From positions 62,001 through 126,000 of the forward strand of contig QLIY01000088.1 in the NCBI GenBank assembly GCA_003260075.1: a stretch of 64,000 bases of DNA, in the 5' to 3' direction. The first letter of the stretch is position 1. Each line of letters starts with the position of its first letter. A program made the position numbers and the translations under genes. Source of the stretch: Phallusia mammillata. Taxonomy: Eukaryota > Chordata > Ascidiacea > Phlebobranchia > Ascidiidae. The notes beneath the pieces are model-generated. The model ran no database searches. It was not told the origin of the DNA and saw nothing but the letters and a program-made list of their open reading frames with translations. Below are positions 38,301 to 52,507 of this stretch, in pieces.

Positions 38301-41300
38301 TACGTTTTTACACAAATACAAAATTCCTCTTTTGGTTAAAATATTCAAACACTCTCTTAAAGTGTTTGTCAAAGACTTCCTAGCAACTAACACATGGCTG
38401 GAATTAAAGGAAACTGAAATGAGTGTTGATGTGATTTTAGGTGCGGTTGTTTCCATCCTCCTTGAACTTGACTCCCACGAATTCCAGGCATTGCTAGCAT
38501 CGCTTATGGTGTAGCCATGTTTGTTTACTACACAGCATGTTTGACAATACGTGGTGTATCAGATGTACAGACACCTGGCAATTGTTACAAATACTCTTAA
38601 CTTGCGAACTTGCGAACTTGCGACACCATCCTGTTATGGCTTACGTGTACGAAATTTGTAATTCTTAAGCCCGTTTTGCCTAGGCTACAAGCCTTTTTTT
38701 TAATGGGTATTTGTGGAATTTCTTGATTTTATTTTCATTCTGTTTCTGTTCGAATACTTTTTCGAAGATATTTTGATTACCTTTCACGACTTAGCTAAAA
38801 ACGGAGACTTCACAGGCATATTGCCCAAATGAAAATTTCTGATGCAACAGGGCCACAGACAAGTTTTTGATGTATTGGACAAATATATGGTGCAATACAA
38901 TTGATGGTTAAGTGATAATTACCCGATATTGGCCAATAGTTCCTGTTGACTGCACCTCGACCAATGATACCTATGAAACGCTGCCTGCACCAACGGAGCC
39001 ATGATTGATCCCATACTTGTTTCATCTCCACATTTGTTCCCTTCGCCGTCGTGGTCCATTCCTAGACTAAGAAGTATGGCATTATGTGAAATTACGTTCT
39101 TACGTGTACGTATAGAGAGGAAAAAAGTGAGTGAGTGAGTGAGTAAAAGAGCTAAGTTAGTAAGTACAAGAGTTAAGTGAGTGAGTGAGTGAGTGAGTGA
39201 GTGAGTGAGTGAGTGAGTAAAAGAGCTAAGTTAGTAAGTACAAAAGTTAAGTGATAAGTGAGTGAGTGAGTGAGTGAGTAAAAGAGCTAAGTTAGTAAGT
39301 ACAAGAGAGTGAGTGATAAGTGAGTGAGTGAGTGACTGAGTGAGTGAGTAAAAGAGCTAAGTTAGTAAGTACAAGAGTTAAGTGGGGGGGGGGGGAGAAG
39401 TATGGCATTATGTGAAATTACGTTCTAACGTGTACGTATAGAGAGGAAAAGTGGTTGTTTGTGTGTGTGTGTGAGAGAGAGAGAGAGTGAGTGAGTGAGT
39501 AAAAGAGCCAAGTTAGTAAGTACAAGAGTTAAGTGAGTGAGTGAGTGAGTGAGTGAGTGAGTGAGTGAGTGAGTGAGTAAAAGAGCTAAGTTAGTAAGTA
39601 CAAGAGAGTGAGTGAGTGAAATTTGCACAATATATGCGTAAAATAATTTGCTTAACACATGTGTGAAAGAGGGAATGTTTATGTTAGTGAGTCACGAAGC
39701 TCTGCCAAATATATCCGCAATCAACTCCAATTAGGCCTAAAAATGGGCACAGCCACTAGCTAATGGATTTACACGCCCCTTGTGTACGCCCCTTTCCAAT
39801 ATCGAATACAGGATGCCAATTAAACAAAGTCAAGTAACGATTTGACGGGGAATCGGCACATATCATCAACTATTTGGGGAGTGTTCAGACAATCCGACAT
39901 TGGTGGAATGACCTTTGACACCCAAGGGCCACAAATAGGTATCGTGATAGAATTTTAAGCGCTTTTGCCCATATAACCGTTCGCATCTGGTTATGGGTTA
40001 GCCGGGCGGGGCATTCACACCCCGTAAAAGAGGGTCATTTAATTTCATTGGTCTCCGAAATCCCGTTTACTTAGTGGGACCCATGGGTCACGTTGACTAA
40101 ACACTGGTCAGCGTTCCAAACAATCCAGGAGTATGACTCGAAAAAATATTTCCACTATAGCGTTTTTTTTTTACTTAACATTCCCAAACAAATTGTTGTT
40201 AAGTCAAATGTACTACAGGCCGATGCCAATCGGTCTAAAGCAATAGTTTTTTTCTATAACTTTACCTTCTATATACAATTTTTCAACATGTGGGGGGGGG
40301 GTGACAATCCAGGAGTATGACTCGAGAAAATATTTCCACTATAGCGTTTTTTTTTACTTAACATTCCCAAACAAATTGTTCTTAAGTCAAATGTACCACA
40401 GGCCGATGCCAATCGGTCTAAAGTAGTAGTTTTTTTCTATAACTTTACCTTCTATATACAATTTTTCAACATGTCAGAAAAAAATTATGTGTATTTTCAA
40501 AATCTGTATTTTGAGCGGAAATTATTTTTTGTCAAGACGATAAGATAACAAATTACAAATACCATGAAAAATAGTCCAAAAACTTACACTTCACCATATA
40601 AAACTAAAACGATTGCACAGAATTTACCCTTATTTGTTAGAAAACCTTTTTCTTGTCAACCTTTAAAGGCCAGTTAAAAAAAACTCTTCGGTACAATTTT
40701 CAACATAAAGTTTTGGCTTGTGGTTGCAGGGCCTATTTAGTCTAATTAAAAGTAACACGATCAAGAACAATAGCAGATGCCTAATCTACTCTTTCGGCTC
40801 TGCGATAACGAAGCTCAGATCACTTAAACGATAAAAAAACGTTGAAGGTTAGTAACACGGTGTATACATGTGAACCTGACGCCATGTTTATGTTGAACTA
40901 AGTACCGAATACGAGGTCAACGAAAGAGGTCACGTTTCGGGGTCAAAGGTCATTAAAGTTCAACTCTGGACATGGGGATCTGAGAAGTTGTAAAGTTTGC
41001 GTAAAAAATAAATATGAAAAAAAGCGACTGAGGAATTGGGAAAGTATGTGCAATATCTAGTTTAAAAAGTCGAAATTGGCAAACGTGTTATTTACGAATA
41101 TATTAATGGGGGTCAAATAGTTTCGAATGAATGCATTTGTGGCGACAAAAAAATGTAAGATCTGTTTGCAGATGCAAACGTGATAACAACTTAGAAGATT
41201 GCGGAAAAAGGAGATTTTTTTTGTAACTTACACGTGTCCAGTTTCGTGAGCAATCACAAATGCGGACGAAAAACCGTCTTCATGGTTGAGTGAGCAGCTT

Positions 41301-41988
41301 CTCAATCGGTCGCACATCGCTGTCACGTGAGCATAACCTGTAAAGAAAGAACAAAAGGTTTTGGGTAAAAAATTAAAAAAATCAAAACTCAAAAAATATT
41401 TTATACTAAAGTTGCATATAGGATTTTAACTACCTAGTTGAGAACGATATTAAACGTACACCGAGTCTTGTAAAAGGTTGGAAAGTAGATATAATATCGC
41501 AGTTCTACTTTAAAAAAAGTGGCCATTACTCGGGTTACAAAAAAATGAAGCGACTGAATCGACTGCATTATTCAGTAGCCGTTTTAGGGGGGGGGGTAAG
41601 GTTGGAAAGTAGGTATAATATCGCAGTTCTACTTTAAAAAAGTGGCCACTACTCGGGTTACAGAAAAAAATGAAGCGACTGAATCGACTGCATTATTCAG
41701 TAGCCGTTTTAGTTGTGGTACCAACTTATAAAAACGAATTTATGAAAAACTTTGTGAAAAAACAAAACACGAAACAGCAGTTCGTTTGGAATTGAAAAAA
41801 TGTTTTCCGGGTTATCTTGTAACACACGTACTGTGAACAGCTTGACTATTTGAAGCATGAAAAACAATTTTTATGAACGACTATTGGGGGGGGGGATGGA
41901 ATTGAAAAAATGTTTTCCGGGTTATCTTGTAACACACTGTGAGCAGCTTGACTATTTGAAGCATGAAAAACAATTTTTATGAACGACT

Positions 41989-42080
<92 letters not shown>

Positions 42081-45000
42081 CGACAGACGGAAACCCGAAA
42101 GTTACAACACAAACAAAACGAACTACAGACGTACAATGCAGTCAGCGACTTGCTTTCAGAGTTTTTACAACTCTAGAGCCAGAAACTCCAGGGAAACCAG
42201 CAACGCGACAACAAGGGGCTAAAACTCAATTGTAAGACTGAAAATTGGGTTGCTTTCCAATACGATACGTGGTTATTTGTCAGGAAGCTCTTGGATGCGT
42301 ACAAGGGGAGTTCAAATCAAAGGTTCAAGTCACGTAGGGGTCGTTGGTCCTGTACAAGGGGTCGTTGGTCCTGACGAAATAATGAACAATTTGGACTTTG
42401 CTTCGAAAGTGACATACCGTCTGGGTGAGGGCAATAAGTGACGGTAGTTCAAACCGAGTAAACTGACATAAGTAGATTACAATGGGCAATGTTTTGCTGC
42501 GTTGCATCATTTGTTTTAAGTGTAAGTTACCTGATGCAAAGCATTGACATCAACAGCTAGCAATTGGGGGGGGGGGGGTAGATTACAATGGGCAATGTTT
42601 TGCTGCGTTGCATCATTTGTTTTGAGTGTAAGTTACCTGATGCAAAGCATTGACATCAACAGCTAGCAATTGTTGGCAATTTGTGAGTGCTCCAATGCCC
42701 TTAACGCGACAATTTCAACAACTAACTTGATATCAAACTGACAGAGTGCCATTAGATGTGTCCAAAAATATCCCGTAAAGCGCTAAGAGAATAATTCCAA
42801 AGGTCGATGGCACCAAATCGCGGATGCAGAAAATCTCTACTGTAAACAGCAAGTGTGAGATCTTACGTAACTTAAAATCAGATGGGATCTACAAAGGCTT
42901 TGGCGGGATCGTTGCCGTCCGCTACAGGCGGTTCCATTCCAAAATAGGCGGTGTCGAATGGCCTCACTTGCCGATAAACATCGCTCCAATCGGATGCAAC
43001 TAACGATGAGCGCGTGTGTAGTTGAGATAAGTAAAAGCCTCTGCTTCATGTGGTTACCAAACGTCGTATCTTTGCCACTTCAGTGTGCATTAAGGTTACG
43101 GCGACACTGCGGTCGGTGAATGCATTCGAGAGGCAACCGATTAGCTTACCAAGCGCTGGGAAATCTCTGAGTCAGCGGTAAAGTTTGTTTTTGAATGACA
43201 AACCGACTTAGTGCGGACGAAATCATGCTGTACACAATTGCGCGATTGCCCTTTCTTTGATCGAATTCTGTTATTTTAAATTTATTTTGCTGTATATTTT
43301 TGCAGCATATGATAGAAGTGTTAGGACAATTTTGGACCTAGTTTTTTATTATATTGAGTTATACATCGTGACATCTTTTGGGCACTAAAATAAGATGGCA
43401 TGAGTATTTGCCGAAACGTTGGAATAATAAAGCATGTCGCATTTTAGGTCAGATTGGGCCGTTATATATTTATCATCAAACTTATGAACAGATCCGTGTA
43501 GAGTGTTCTAAAATATAGAACTATAATTACCTTATAATTTTAGTTCACCGCAGGGTAAACACATTTATCAAAACAACCCTTTTTGAAAACTTTAATCAAT
43601 ACTATCACTGTAGCAAAGGTTTTCCCAGCCCAAAAATAAACTTTGAAATAAATCTATCAAATGCCAGTTTAGGGGGGGGGGTTTAAAACAACCCTTTTTG
43701 AAAACTTTAATCAATATTATCACTGTAGCAAAAGTTTCCCCAGCCCAAAAATAAACTTTGAAATAAATCTATCAAATGCCAGTTTAAGTGCATCAGTTAA
43801 CCCATAATGAAGGATAAATATTTACAAATAGAGTCACCTATTTTTATTGGCTAACTACGAACGACAATACTTGAAACCCTCTGCGTTAAATGGTCCCAGA
43901 ACATTTTTTTAAATAGTCATAACAGCGCGGTCAATTAGATGTGCATAAGCAAACAATGTTTCTCCTTTCAAAAACCCTATTAGCCACTGTGATTGATAGT
44001 AAGTCTCTATTTCATATAAACAACTATTTTAAACGAGTGCTTGGTAGTTTATTTTTAGATTTTAAGTGCTAAAAGCAAACCGATACGTGTTACAAAAGGC
44101 ATTAGAACATGGGTAAAAAATGTGTAATGTCTATGGCATTTGTCAAGCTTGGCCCCAGGAGCAAATTGCGACCCAGGGAGTTTAGCCTAAAACCGCCGAG
44201 GTTTCGCGCTCAAAAAGCCGCAGAAGATGAGCATGGTGTCCGATTTCACTTGCACCCCTGACCGCAAGTCGCTGCGCGGTATTTCCACGAATACATTCCA
44301 AATAGCAATACGAGTGACAGCCACTTTTGTTTCTGATTTATTCGTTTTGCACAAGTTTGAAATTCTCTGTACACAGTTTTTGAAACTCTTGTTCTTACGA
44401 ACAAAATAATTTTCTTAAAATTGTGATGTTTTGTTTCATTAAATGTGCAAATCGAAAAAAATGGTAAAATTGTATACACCAGTGCAATCCTGAAAAAATT
44501 CACTGTACATTAAAATAAAAATCCCTTTTAATTTTTTGTAAAGTAATTTGAATTTGTAGCCTTCGGATGATATATTTCATGAAGCAATTTAAAACACGTG
44601 AAAAAGCGGATTTCAAATTGCCGAAAAAAATGTGTTTGTATTACATTTTTGATGGTTCAGCGGAAAGATCCATTTTCCGTTTTTAAACTGCACTTTGTCA
44701 TTCTAATCCAAAGGGATGGGCAGGCGGCGATATAATCAAATCAGCAGATTCTCCTAACGGCAATCACCTGTTGGCCTACTCACGAAAACGATAAACGCAA
44801 GCATTTGCTAACATTGCTCAAATCTACGTCACTTTATATCTAACACTGGTCAACGCTACTCAAAGGGCCAGGTCAGCAGATTTACCACGAAATTGCATTC
44901 ATATTATGCATGATGTCATCTCTGCATACACACGCCTCCAAGACTATTTATGGTGATCAACAGCGTACAAGTCTCAATAGTAAGTCGATTGCTATTCAAT

Positions 45001-48000
45001 CTACAGGCTATTGGACATCGCGAAGTAATATTGCAATGGCTGAGCGTTTTCTATTAAGGGGAGGATGACTGAACTCAATGGCATTGCTGGCTGTCTTGGG
45101 TTCATTTTGTCTGCCATGTATCCCACTTCTGAAGCATTGCAAAAGTTAATTGGATGCAAGCAATACCTCATAAGGGACTAATGTACTGGGTTTTGACCCT
45201 TTGCGACACAAAAAAAAGTTTATGGGGTAACTATCAATAGGTAACCTCTATTGCCCCAAAGGTACAACGTCGTGGTCACGGAAAACTTAACTATACAAAA
45301 GAGCTTATGTAGCAAATAGATTGTTACTTGCATACCGAACCATTTTCAGGTTTTCGTATCTGTTCAAAACTTTTAGTCATATGTTTAACATGGGTATAAT
45401 AAAGCGACAGAAAACGAAGCTACATCACCAGCATATTTCAGTGATAAAAAAAACATTGAGTACATTTTTTTGTTTTCGTAGTAACTTCTGGAAAATCAAC
45501 ATTGTTTATCATATTAATTATTTCGTACTGTCCAAAGTCAAGAAGAAAAACACAAACAACCTATCCATCATTAAAGCAAAAAAGAATTCAATTCGAGAAA
45601 CTCGCCTGCTGGACCAAAAGTCCTCCTCGTAAGGAAGATGCTGTTGTCAGGGCGACGATTGTTGGATGGAGGATCCTTCTTGAAAATGTCATTCGCCCAT
45701 TTGCACACGTTCATCAGACTCGTGGATGCTTGCTTGGGGATGATTAATCTGTTCGACTGACGTCATAAACAAAAAGAAAATACGTCACAGCTCGCGTTAA
45801 TTAAGTTTATGCGGTAAGTGTTAATTTGTTACACAGACGTCACAATGAGCAAACCGACGTCATTCACATAATACGTAATGCTCCAAGCAACCCAGATTTA
45901 CAGTGGTTTTGACCACGCATAAATTACCTTCCAGAATGACGTCAAAATGAGCAAACATTTACGTCATAATTCCCGTAAAACGCGACTACCTCAACAGTTT
46001 ATGATGTAGTGTTATTGATCTTGCTGAAATTGGTTTCAAAAGTTTCAAGTTTAGGTCGTTTTCGGCGAGAGAAAACCACCTGTAAGATGTGATATATTGC
46101 CCTTGGAAAGTAAATTACTATACTCTGTGCTATTTGCGTGTAACTGCATATCCAATGTTTGTGTTCATTGCGATGAACACAAACATGTTCTCACTTGTGT
46201 AAGAACGATTTGAATAATAAATGTGCAGTGCAGCCGCAAAAATACATCAAAGCAGTTAAGGTAGATGAAAGAAATCCGATTTTTTATGCCAAGTGCGTCA
46301 ATTTTGGCGCACAAGCCTTTGCGGTTATGGACGACTAATGCGCTTGGTGGCAATTTTGTCCAAGTTCAAAGCTTCTGATGCGGAATTTAAAGGTGAAAAG
46401 GCACAATCTGCATTGTGTGAGAAAAGTGTTGCAAAACCGCCAAGTGTTTTTTCCACAAAGTGTGCTTTACTTATTGCCGAGTTCTCAAACGCTTTGTAAC
46501 ATACTCTCGAGAACGTTTTCTGTCTATTTCCTTCCACCTTCTTTTAGACTTTTTTTCTTTTACCCTTTTAACGCATTCTGTGACCTAAGTTTAATTGTAA
46601 CATTTTTTCATGGGGTTCGAAAGAGTTTTATGTCTGTATATGGGTCAGCGCGCCGGACCATTCGGCCAAGTTCCTGCCCTTTCGTTGTAACATATGAATA
46701 AATAAAGTTGATTCGACCCTAATACTGGAAAAAAGTTCACAACCACCAAGTAAGTTCTCGCAAACCAAAAAGCTACTAGGCCGATTTCGATTTCAATTAA
46801 AAACTATTTCAAATACAACCACGCAGTGAATTTTCGCTAAAAATCTGATTACAAAATGTCAAACTTATAATCTCACCCCAATCAGCTCTGTAAATTTATA
46901 TCAGTAGTACTTTATCTAGTACTTTATTTGGGCATAGCATCCTAAATCGAAGGCTATAGATTGTACAGTGATAATTTTGCGGTGCAAACAGCATCTATTT
47001 TGTGTCAACATTGACTTTTGCAGCAACGGAGATTTAAAGCGAGTCCAAAAAGCGGAAACCGATACAGGAAATGTTACAGAACTGATAACTGACGATAATT
47101 GATAAAGTCTCAGCGGAACAGCAGCTAAACGTTTTTTTATTGCCCATATAATTAACGAAACATTTCATTTATCAAAGTCAAGGCATAAATTTGAATGTAA
47201 CTGTTAACAGCAGGTTTTTTTGTTTTATTGTATTTGGTGAAACTAGTGGACTATATGACTACGTTCCCTGATAAAACGCTGATTGATCACACATAGATTG
47301 GCCCTGAATTTATGCACAATGCAACACGCGAGGCCCGCACAATGTTGTCACTTTTATGGCATATATGTAGCTTTCTCATTGGTACATCATCCATTAAACA
47401 AAGAGATCTGCATTTAGCAACTTTAAATGCATTAGCAGGAGTTGCTCCTGTTCGACCTAATTTGTATTGTTTACTAATGCCAATGAGAATTGGTGCCGTT
47501 AAGCACACCGCTACATTACCTGCTGGTGAATAAAGCGGCCATAAAATCGGCTTACGTGGTCCAACTTCCGTTGTGCTACAAGTTTTGTGCGACCATACTT
47601 GGGTTCAGGTTTGAAAACTAGTTTAACCGAATGTGCTCGTTTATGCAAATAAATAATGATTGATGATTTTTTGCCTTTGTGGGTTTCAGAAATTAAGTTT
47701 GATTTGTGTGTTTGCATAAAACGATATTTGTAGGATTGTGATGTTTTGGCGAAGGTGGCTCAACGGATTGCACTTAATGTCTGGAGGTTTGCTTTTATAT
47801 TTCTAAGGATCATACTACCGTAGCAATCAGAAAGATTTATGGAAAAAAATAGGTTTTTGAAGTAATATCTTGAATTATATTTTTTTTAATTATACGAATT
47901 ATAAATAAATTTTGTCTACACACCCAATACTGTTACTAACGAAAAAATATTTTACAATTTGTTCGTGGAATTAGGAAATATTCTGCCCACCTTGTTTAAC

Positions 48001-51000
48001 CAATATTTTTCAGACTTTTTTTATTCCAACAACATTAGAATCGTCTATTCAACAAGAAAACCAAGTTTAGTACATAAATTTATGCAAAAGTTCAATTAAC
48101 CATTATCTGCATTAAATCTCAAACAAAGGAGCTTTGTCTTTATATATTTTGCTGCGCTTGCAAAAATATCATCTGTAAATTGCGTTTGCTCTTAATTTCT
48201 GTAAGAGGGGATTGGTTGAAGTTAATCACCTTTGACATTTAGAGCTGGTTTACAAAAGCGGCATTTCGGATACAGTTTTTTGCGTTAAGGAGAAATTTCC
48301 GTTCATAGGACTATAGGCCACATATTACAAAAAGCGACAAAAATAGGTAATTTATGAGAAAAAACAACTATGCCTTTTTGCTCAGTGGAAACAGGATCGT
48401 TGGAAAAACTTTTTAGGCACTAAAATTGTGGCTATTGATGTTTTAAAAAAAGTGCCGTTTGATGTGGTTTGAACTGTACAGTCGGCGTTTTCGTTCGTAG
48501 CCGCACGGAATTGACTCAAAACTTAATCACCGATTGCCGCAAACCTTTTTGTCGCGCTTTCGCACACCGCAAAAAATCCGACAAAAAATTGACAAAAGAG
48601 AAAAGCTCAAAGGGCGGTCGAATCGAAGGTGCCTGCCCACGCGTTGTGATGTCTTAACTAAGTGTGGAATACGTAAATTTTCTCGCCTAAATAGACAAAG
48701 AACATTCCAGACTGTTTTCAGACTTTTTGTATTTAAAAAACATTTTTTTTAAACATTGACCACTTTTTCGTACATCGCGTTTTATATTTTGATGTGTACT
48801 GATTTCGCACCGTTACAAACTTTGCACATTTTTCATCTATTGAGTATCCTATAAAATCGGGGACAAACTTCATCACAACGTTTTAAGTCATTGAGTTAAA
48901 ATTGCAATTTTTTAAACGCGGGCCAAACCCATAGATTATATCCAAAAGGATATTAATTCTGACTTCAAAACCCGAAATAAAGTACTAACCTATGGATGTT
49001 AATTTAGAAGGGATTTCAACGACAGTAACACAATTGCTAACAATGCGTTTATACTGATCTGTTCCATGCAGTCATTGTATGTGTAACCTACACGTGCCAA
49101 CACAAACACATTAGCACCAAAATAGCTTGGTCGCTGGCCGCGAGAACGTTCTGTTAAAGTTCGCAGATTTTTATCGCCCAATCCACTGCCGCAATTAAAC
49201 AAATCTGCAAACGACCAAGGGATTTCTCCATACCACATTGGTTTACGTTAGGTGGCAGACTTTCAGGTCTGTTAAAAGGCCATTGTTTTTTTGTGTAATA
49301 ATTAAAGTTGGTAAGAACAGTATGGTTTTAAATAGTCAAATACCAATAGCCAACCAACAAAGTGGTTTGCCTGTATATTGCCAATTTTTATGTTCTATTT
49401 AGCGCTGTACTATACACAACATTTGACCTACTAACATGATTGTCTTGGAAACAAAAAAACAATGGGTCCCCACACACGCCCGGTATTAATTTTATGTGGA
49501 ATTTTTTAGCCTTTAGGAAAAGGGTCGCATAAAATTAATAACAATCTTAATGAACATAAAGTCGCGGAACTCTAACGTAAACCTTTATTTTCAAATACAA
49601 TTTCTTGAAGCTTTGGGCAATCACATTAAGCATCTAGTTTTAAGTGTATTTCCTATACTAATCCGGAACTTAGAAAAACGATTTGATTTGCGACACATAA
49701 TGTCGTGTAGGTCCACTTTACAACGACGTCTGGCTGCAATTAGACGCTTAGGGAAGTCTGAAATCTTGTCAAACGGTCTCGAGGACATTGGAATCGTTTC
49801 CATTAACATGTAATCACCCTTAAACCGAAGTTGTTCTGTCTTACAGTGCCGCTTCAAACAGGTTCAGCACTGCTAACTATTCCCATGGGGTGAAACTACG
49901 CCCAAAATGCTCGCATCGTGTCAAAGGGAATACAGGGGACTTATAAATCAGGCAGGATCGCTTCCTCTCCGAGGCTGCTCATTACAGGCTAATAATGGTT
50001 GAGACAATAACCCATTATGGTTGACTGACAAGTGCCGGCGGCAAAAAAGATTTCTGCCGGCTCAGGTCATCCTCCGCGCGGCCAAATCTGTACACAAACG
50101 CCGGGCCGGCTGTTGTACCATTGCCAACGTGTTTGATGCGGAATATTGGCGAGAGCTGCAGTCTCTGTGTTTGTATGTTTTGTTGTTGACTGTCGGCAAA
50201 GCATCAAAGTCGACGCTCATTAAAATGTTGCTGGCATTAAACAAACTTCTTTTCGGCCGAATCGAACGTTATAACCTGGACCAGGCACTTGTTCGTCGCG
50301 TTTGGCGATCTGTATTGCTATAGGTTTAACTGTTTGGGCGAAATAGTGTGTACGACATAACAATCCCGACATACTAAAAGGTAAATTTATCCTAAATGTT
50401 TGCCATAACCAAGGTTATGAAGCTTTGAACATTTTTTGTCTTGAGCTTACTCTAGTTTGAACAGCAACGTGTCCAAAATAACTATAGTAAACGGGCCTTT
50501 TTGGGTGTTGCAATTTGGTTTGGACAAAAGACGTGAAGTTCTATAACCACATAGATCGTCGTAAAGTTCAACCATTGTGGCTTACAGAGCCTTTCTGATT
50601 AACCGTCGCAAAAGTTACTATATGTGTTTTTTGGGGCAGTCAAAAAATAAGTTTTCTAACTCACCCTTCTAGCGTCGAGCTGGTAAATCCGCGACAAAAT
50701 AATATTGATGTGAAGACCCAGGGAATCGTCGTGGTAAATTTCGTCCACCTGAAATAGATGCAAGGTGGTTAAATGTGTAAAGCGAATAGGGCGTGAAAAC
50801 AAATTATCGCCGCGATACGACGCTGCGCAATCCATTCCACATCGTCGCAAAAATCGTCAACAAACAAACGTGACGACAGGCGAGGTGGGTGGTTGCCACT
50901 AATGGAAGTGAGAAAAGATTCAGGAGCAGCAAAACAGGACGTTGAGGGATGTTTATGTCGGGGTTAAAGCGATAGTCACAGTAAAATTAAGCACCCAGGC

Positions 51001-52455
51001 ACCGAGCGAACGAACGTTTTTGACATTTTTACCTACCCTTCGCACTTCGCAGAATCGGTAAGTGTTTATAATCGCACCAATCCACACAGGCCAAGCATGA
51101 GTTTCCTGTGCGGTTTGGAGCAAAACAGGTGCTCTCAGGTCAGTTTTCAGGGCACTATAGACCCTACAAGGTTGCTAATCAAGCCCTAGGGTACATGAAG
51201 TAAAAAAGCAATGGCCTGGCGCACTAAGGGGGGGGGGAACACTATGCACCCTACAAGGTTGCTAACCAAGCCCTAGGGTACATGAAGTAAAAAAGCAATG
51301 GCCTGGCGCACTAAGTTTACTTTCAACCGCTAGTTTTTGTCTACGTGTGCTGTAGTCCTCATCGCAACGCGAAAACAAAGATTTAAAGACCACAAGAAGG
51401 TTGCCGCCTCCGCTTTGGCGCTTCGTTCTGCGGTGGGGTTTTGTCATGGGTGGCGCTCTCTCGGTGCGTTCTTTGAAGTTACCTTTTGCTTGTAATTGCT
51501 CAGAAGTGATATCGCGTTTCAAAATACCTGCAGCGGCGCTTTGGGTACGAAACAACGCTCAGCAAAAGGCGGTCTTCGAAAGCGGTGGCGCAAAACATGA
51601 TTGATTTCGAAAAGACAAGCGCGACAAAACGCTTGTTGCAGCCGCTGACGGTGTTTATTGTTACAGCAGGTAAACGTGTAGGGTTTGACTGCTTTCCCCG
51701 GCTAGGTCTGCTATATGTCCAATCTTGCTTGAGTCAGGAGACGCCGCAGCGAATATGAACACCGAATTTGGTGAAATCACTCCTACAGGTGTCAAACGAC
51801 AAATCAACGCGATCTCTTCGACAGGATATAGCGGCATCGGCAAGATTTTTGTCTACAGCGAGGCTGCAGGCCTCTTTGCTCGGCACAGGGCTTTGGCCGC
51901 TGGGAAATGCTTCTTGGTTGCGCGGTTTTATTTGAAGGCAAGCAAAGGCCTTGTGTTTGTTGTTGTGTTGACGTGTTTACGCGCGTAGTTCCGCTCAGAA
52001 CCGGGGACGCCGCTGCACCGCGACAATGCCGTCTTAGATTGTTGCGAGCTGATTAACGTGGCGGCTCTCTCGCGGGCCTCCTTAGCAAATTCTAGCATAA
52101 ACAGGGCCAGCAACGAACCGCTCGACGATTGCAAAATAATCGAACCAACAACGCCGATAATCTTACTTCTTACTCGACTGTCACACAAATGCAAGTTTCG
52201 AAACTAACGCTTGTGTTACTTTGTTTTAATACACAGGAAATGCATTTACAATGGTAACCTCTGGCCTTAATTTTTGCACTAAAATAAGTAAACGTAAAAT
52301 CGCTCAAAAGCTTGCACGCACTGCTTGCTATGTTGTAACGTGACGTAGGCGCGTTGACGTCACCGTCACTCCATATTTGGCACTGTCAATCACGATTGCT
52401 CATTTTCGAGCGGATTTAAACCCGCAACTGGTAAACGGGGCTTGGGGGGTCCGGT

Positions 52456-52507
<52 letters not shown>

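Noticed and set aside
39126-39620. CRISPR-like array
   Set aside because: Simple GTGA tetranucleotide repeats with near-identical spacers in eukaryotic intron DNA, not a CRISPR.
41963-42235. Open frames with long poly-Gly (plus strand)
   Set aside because: They come from the 89-G tract in an ADAMTS intron, which is probably a placeholder gap.
48999-49860. Missing metalloprotease exon
   Set aside because: Open frames here lack CxWA or AIFLTR motifs. The correct exon was found at 45606-45756.
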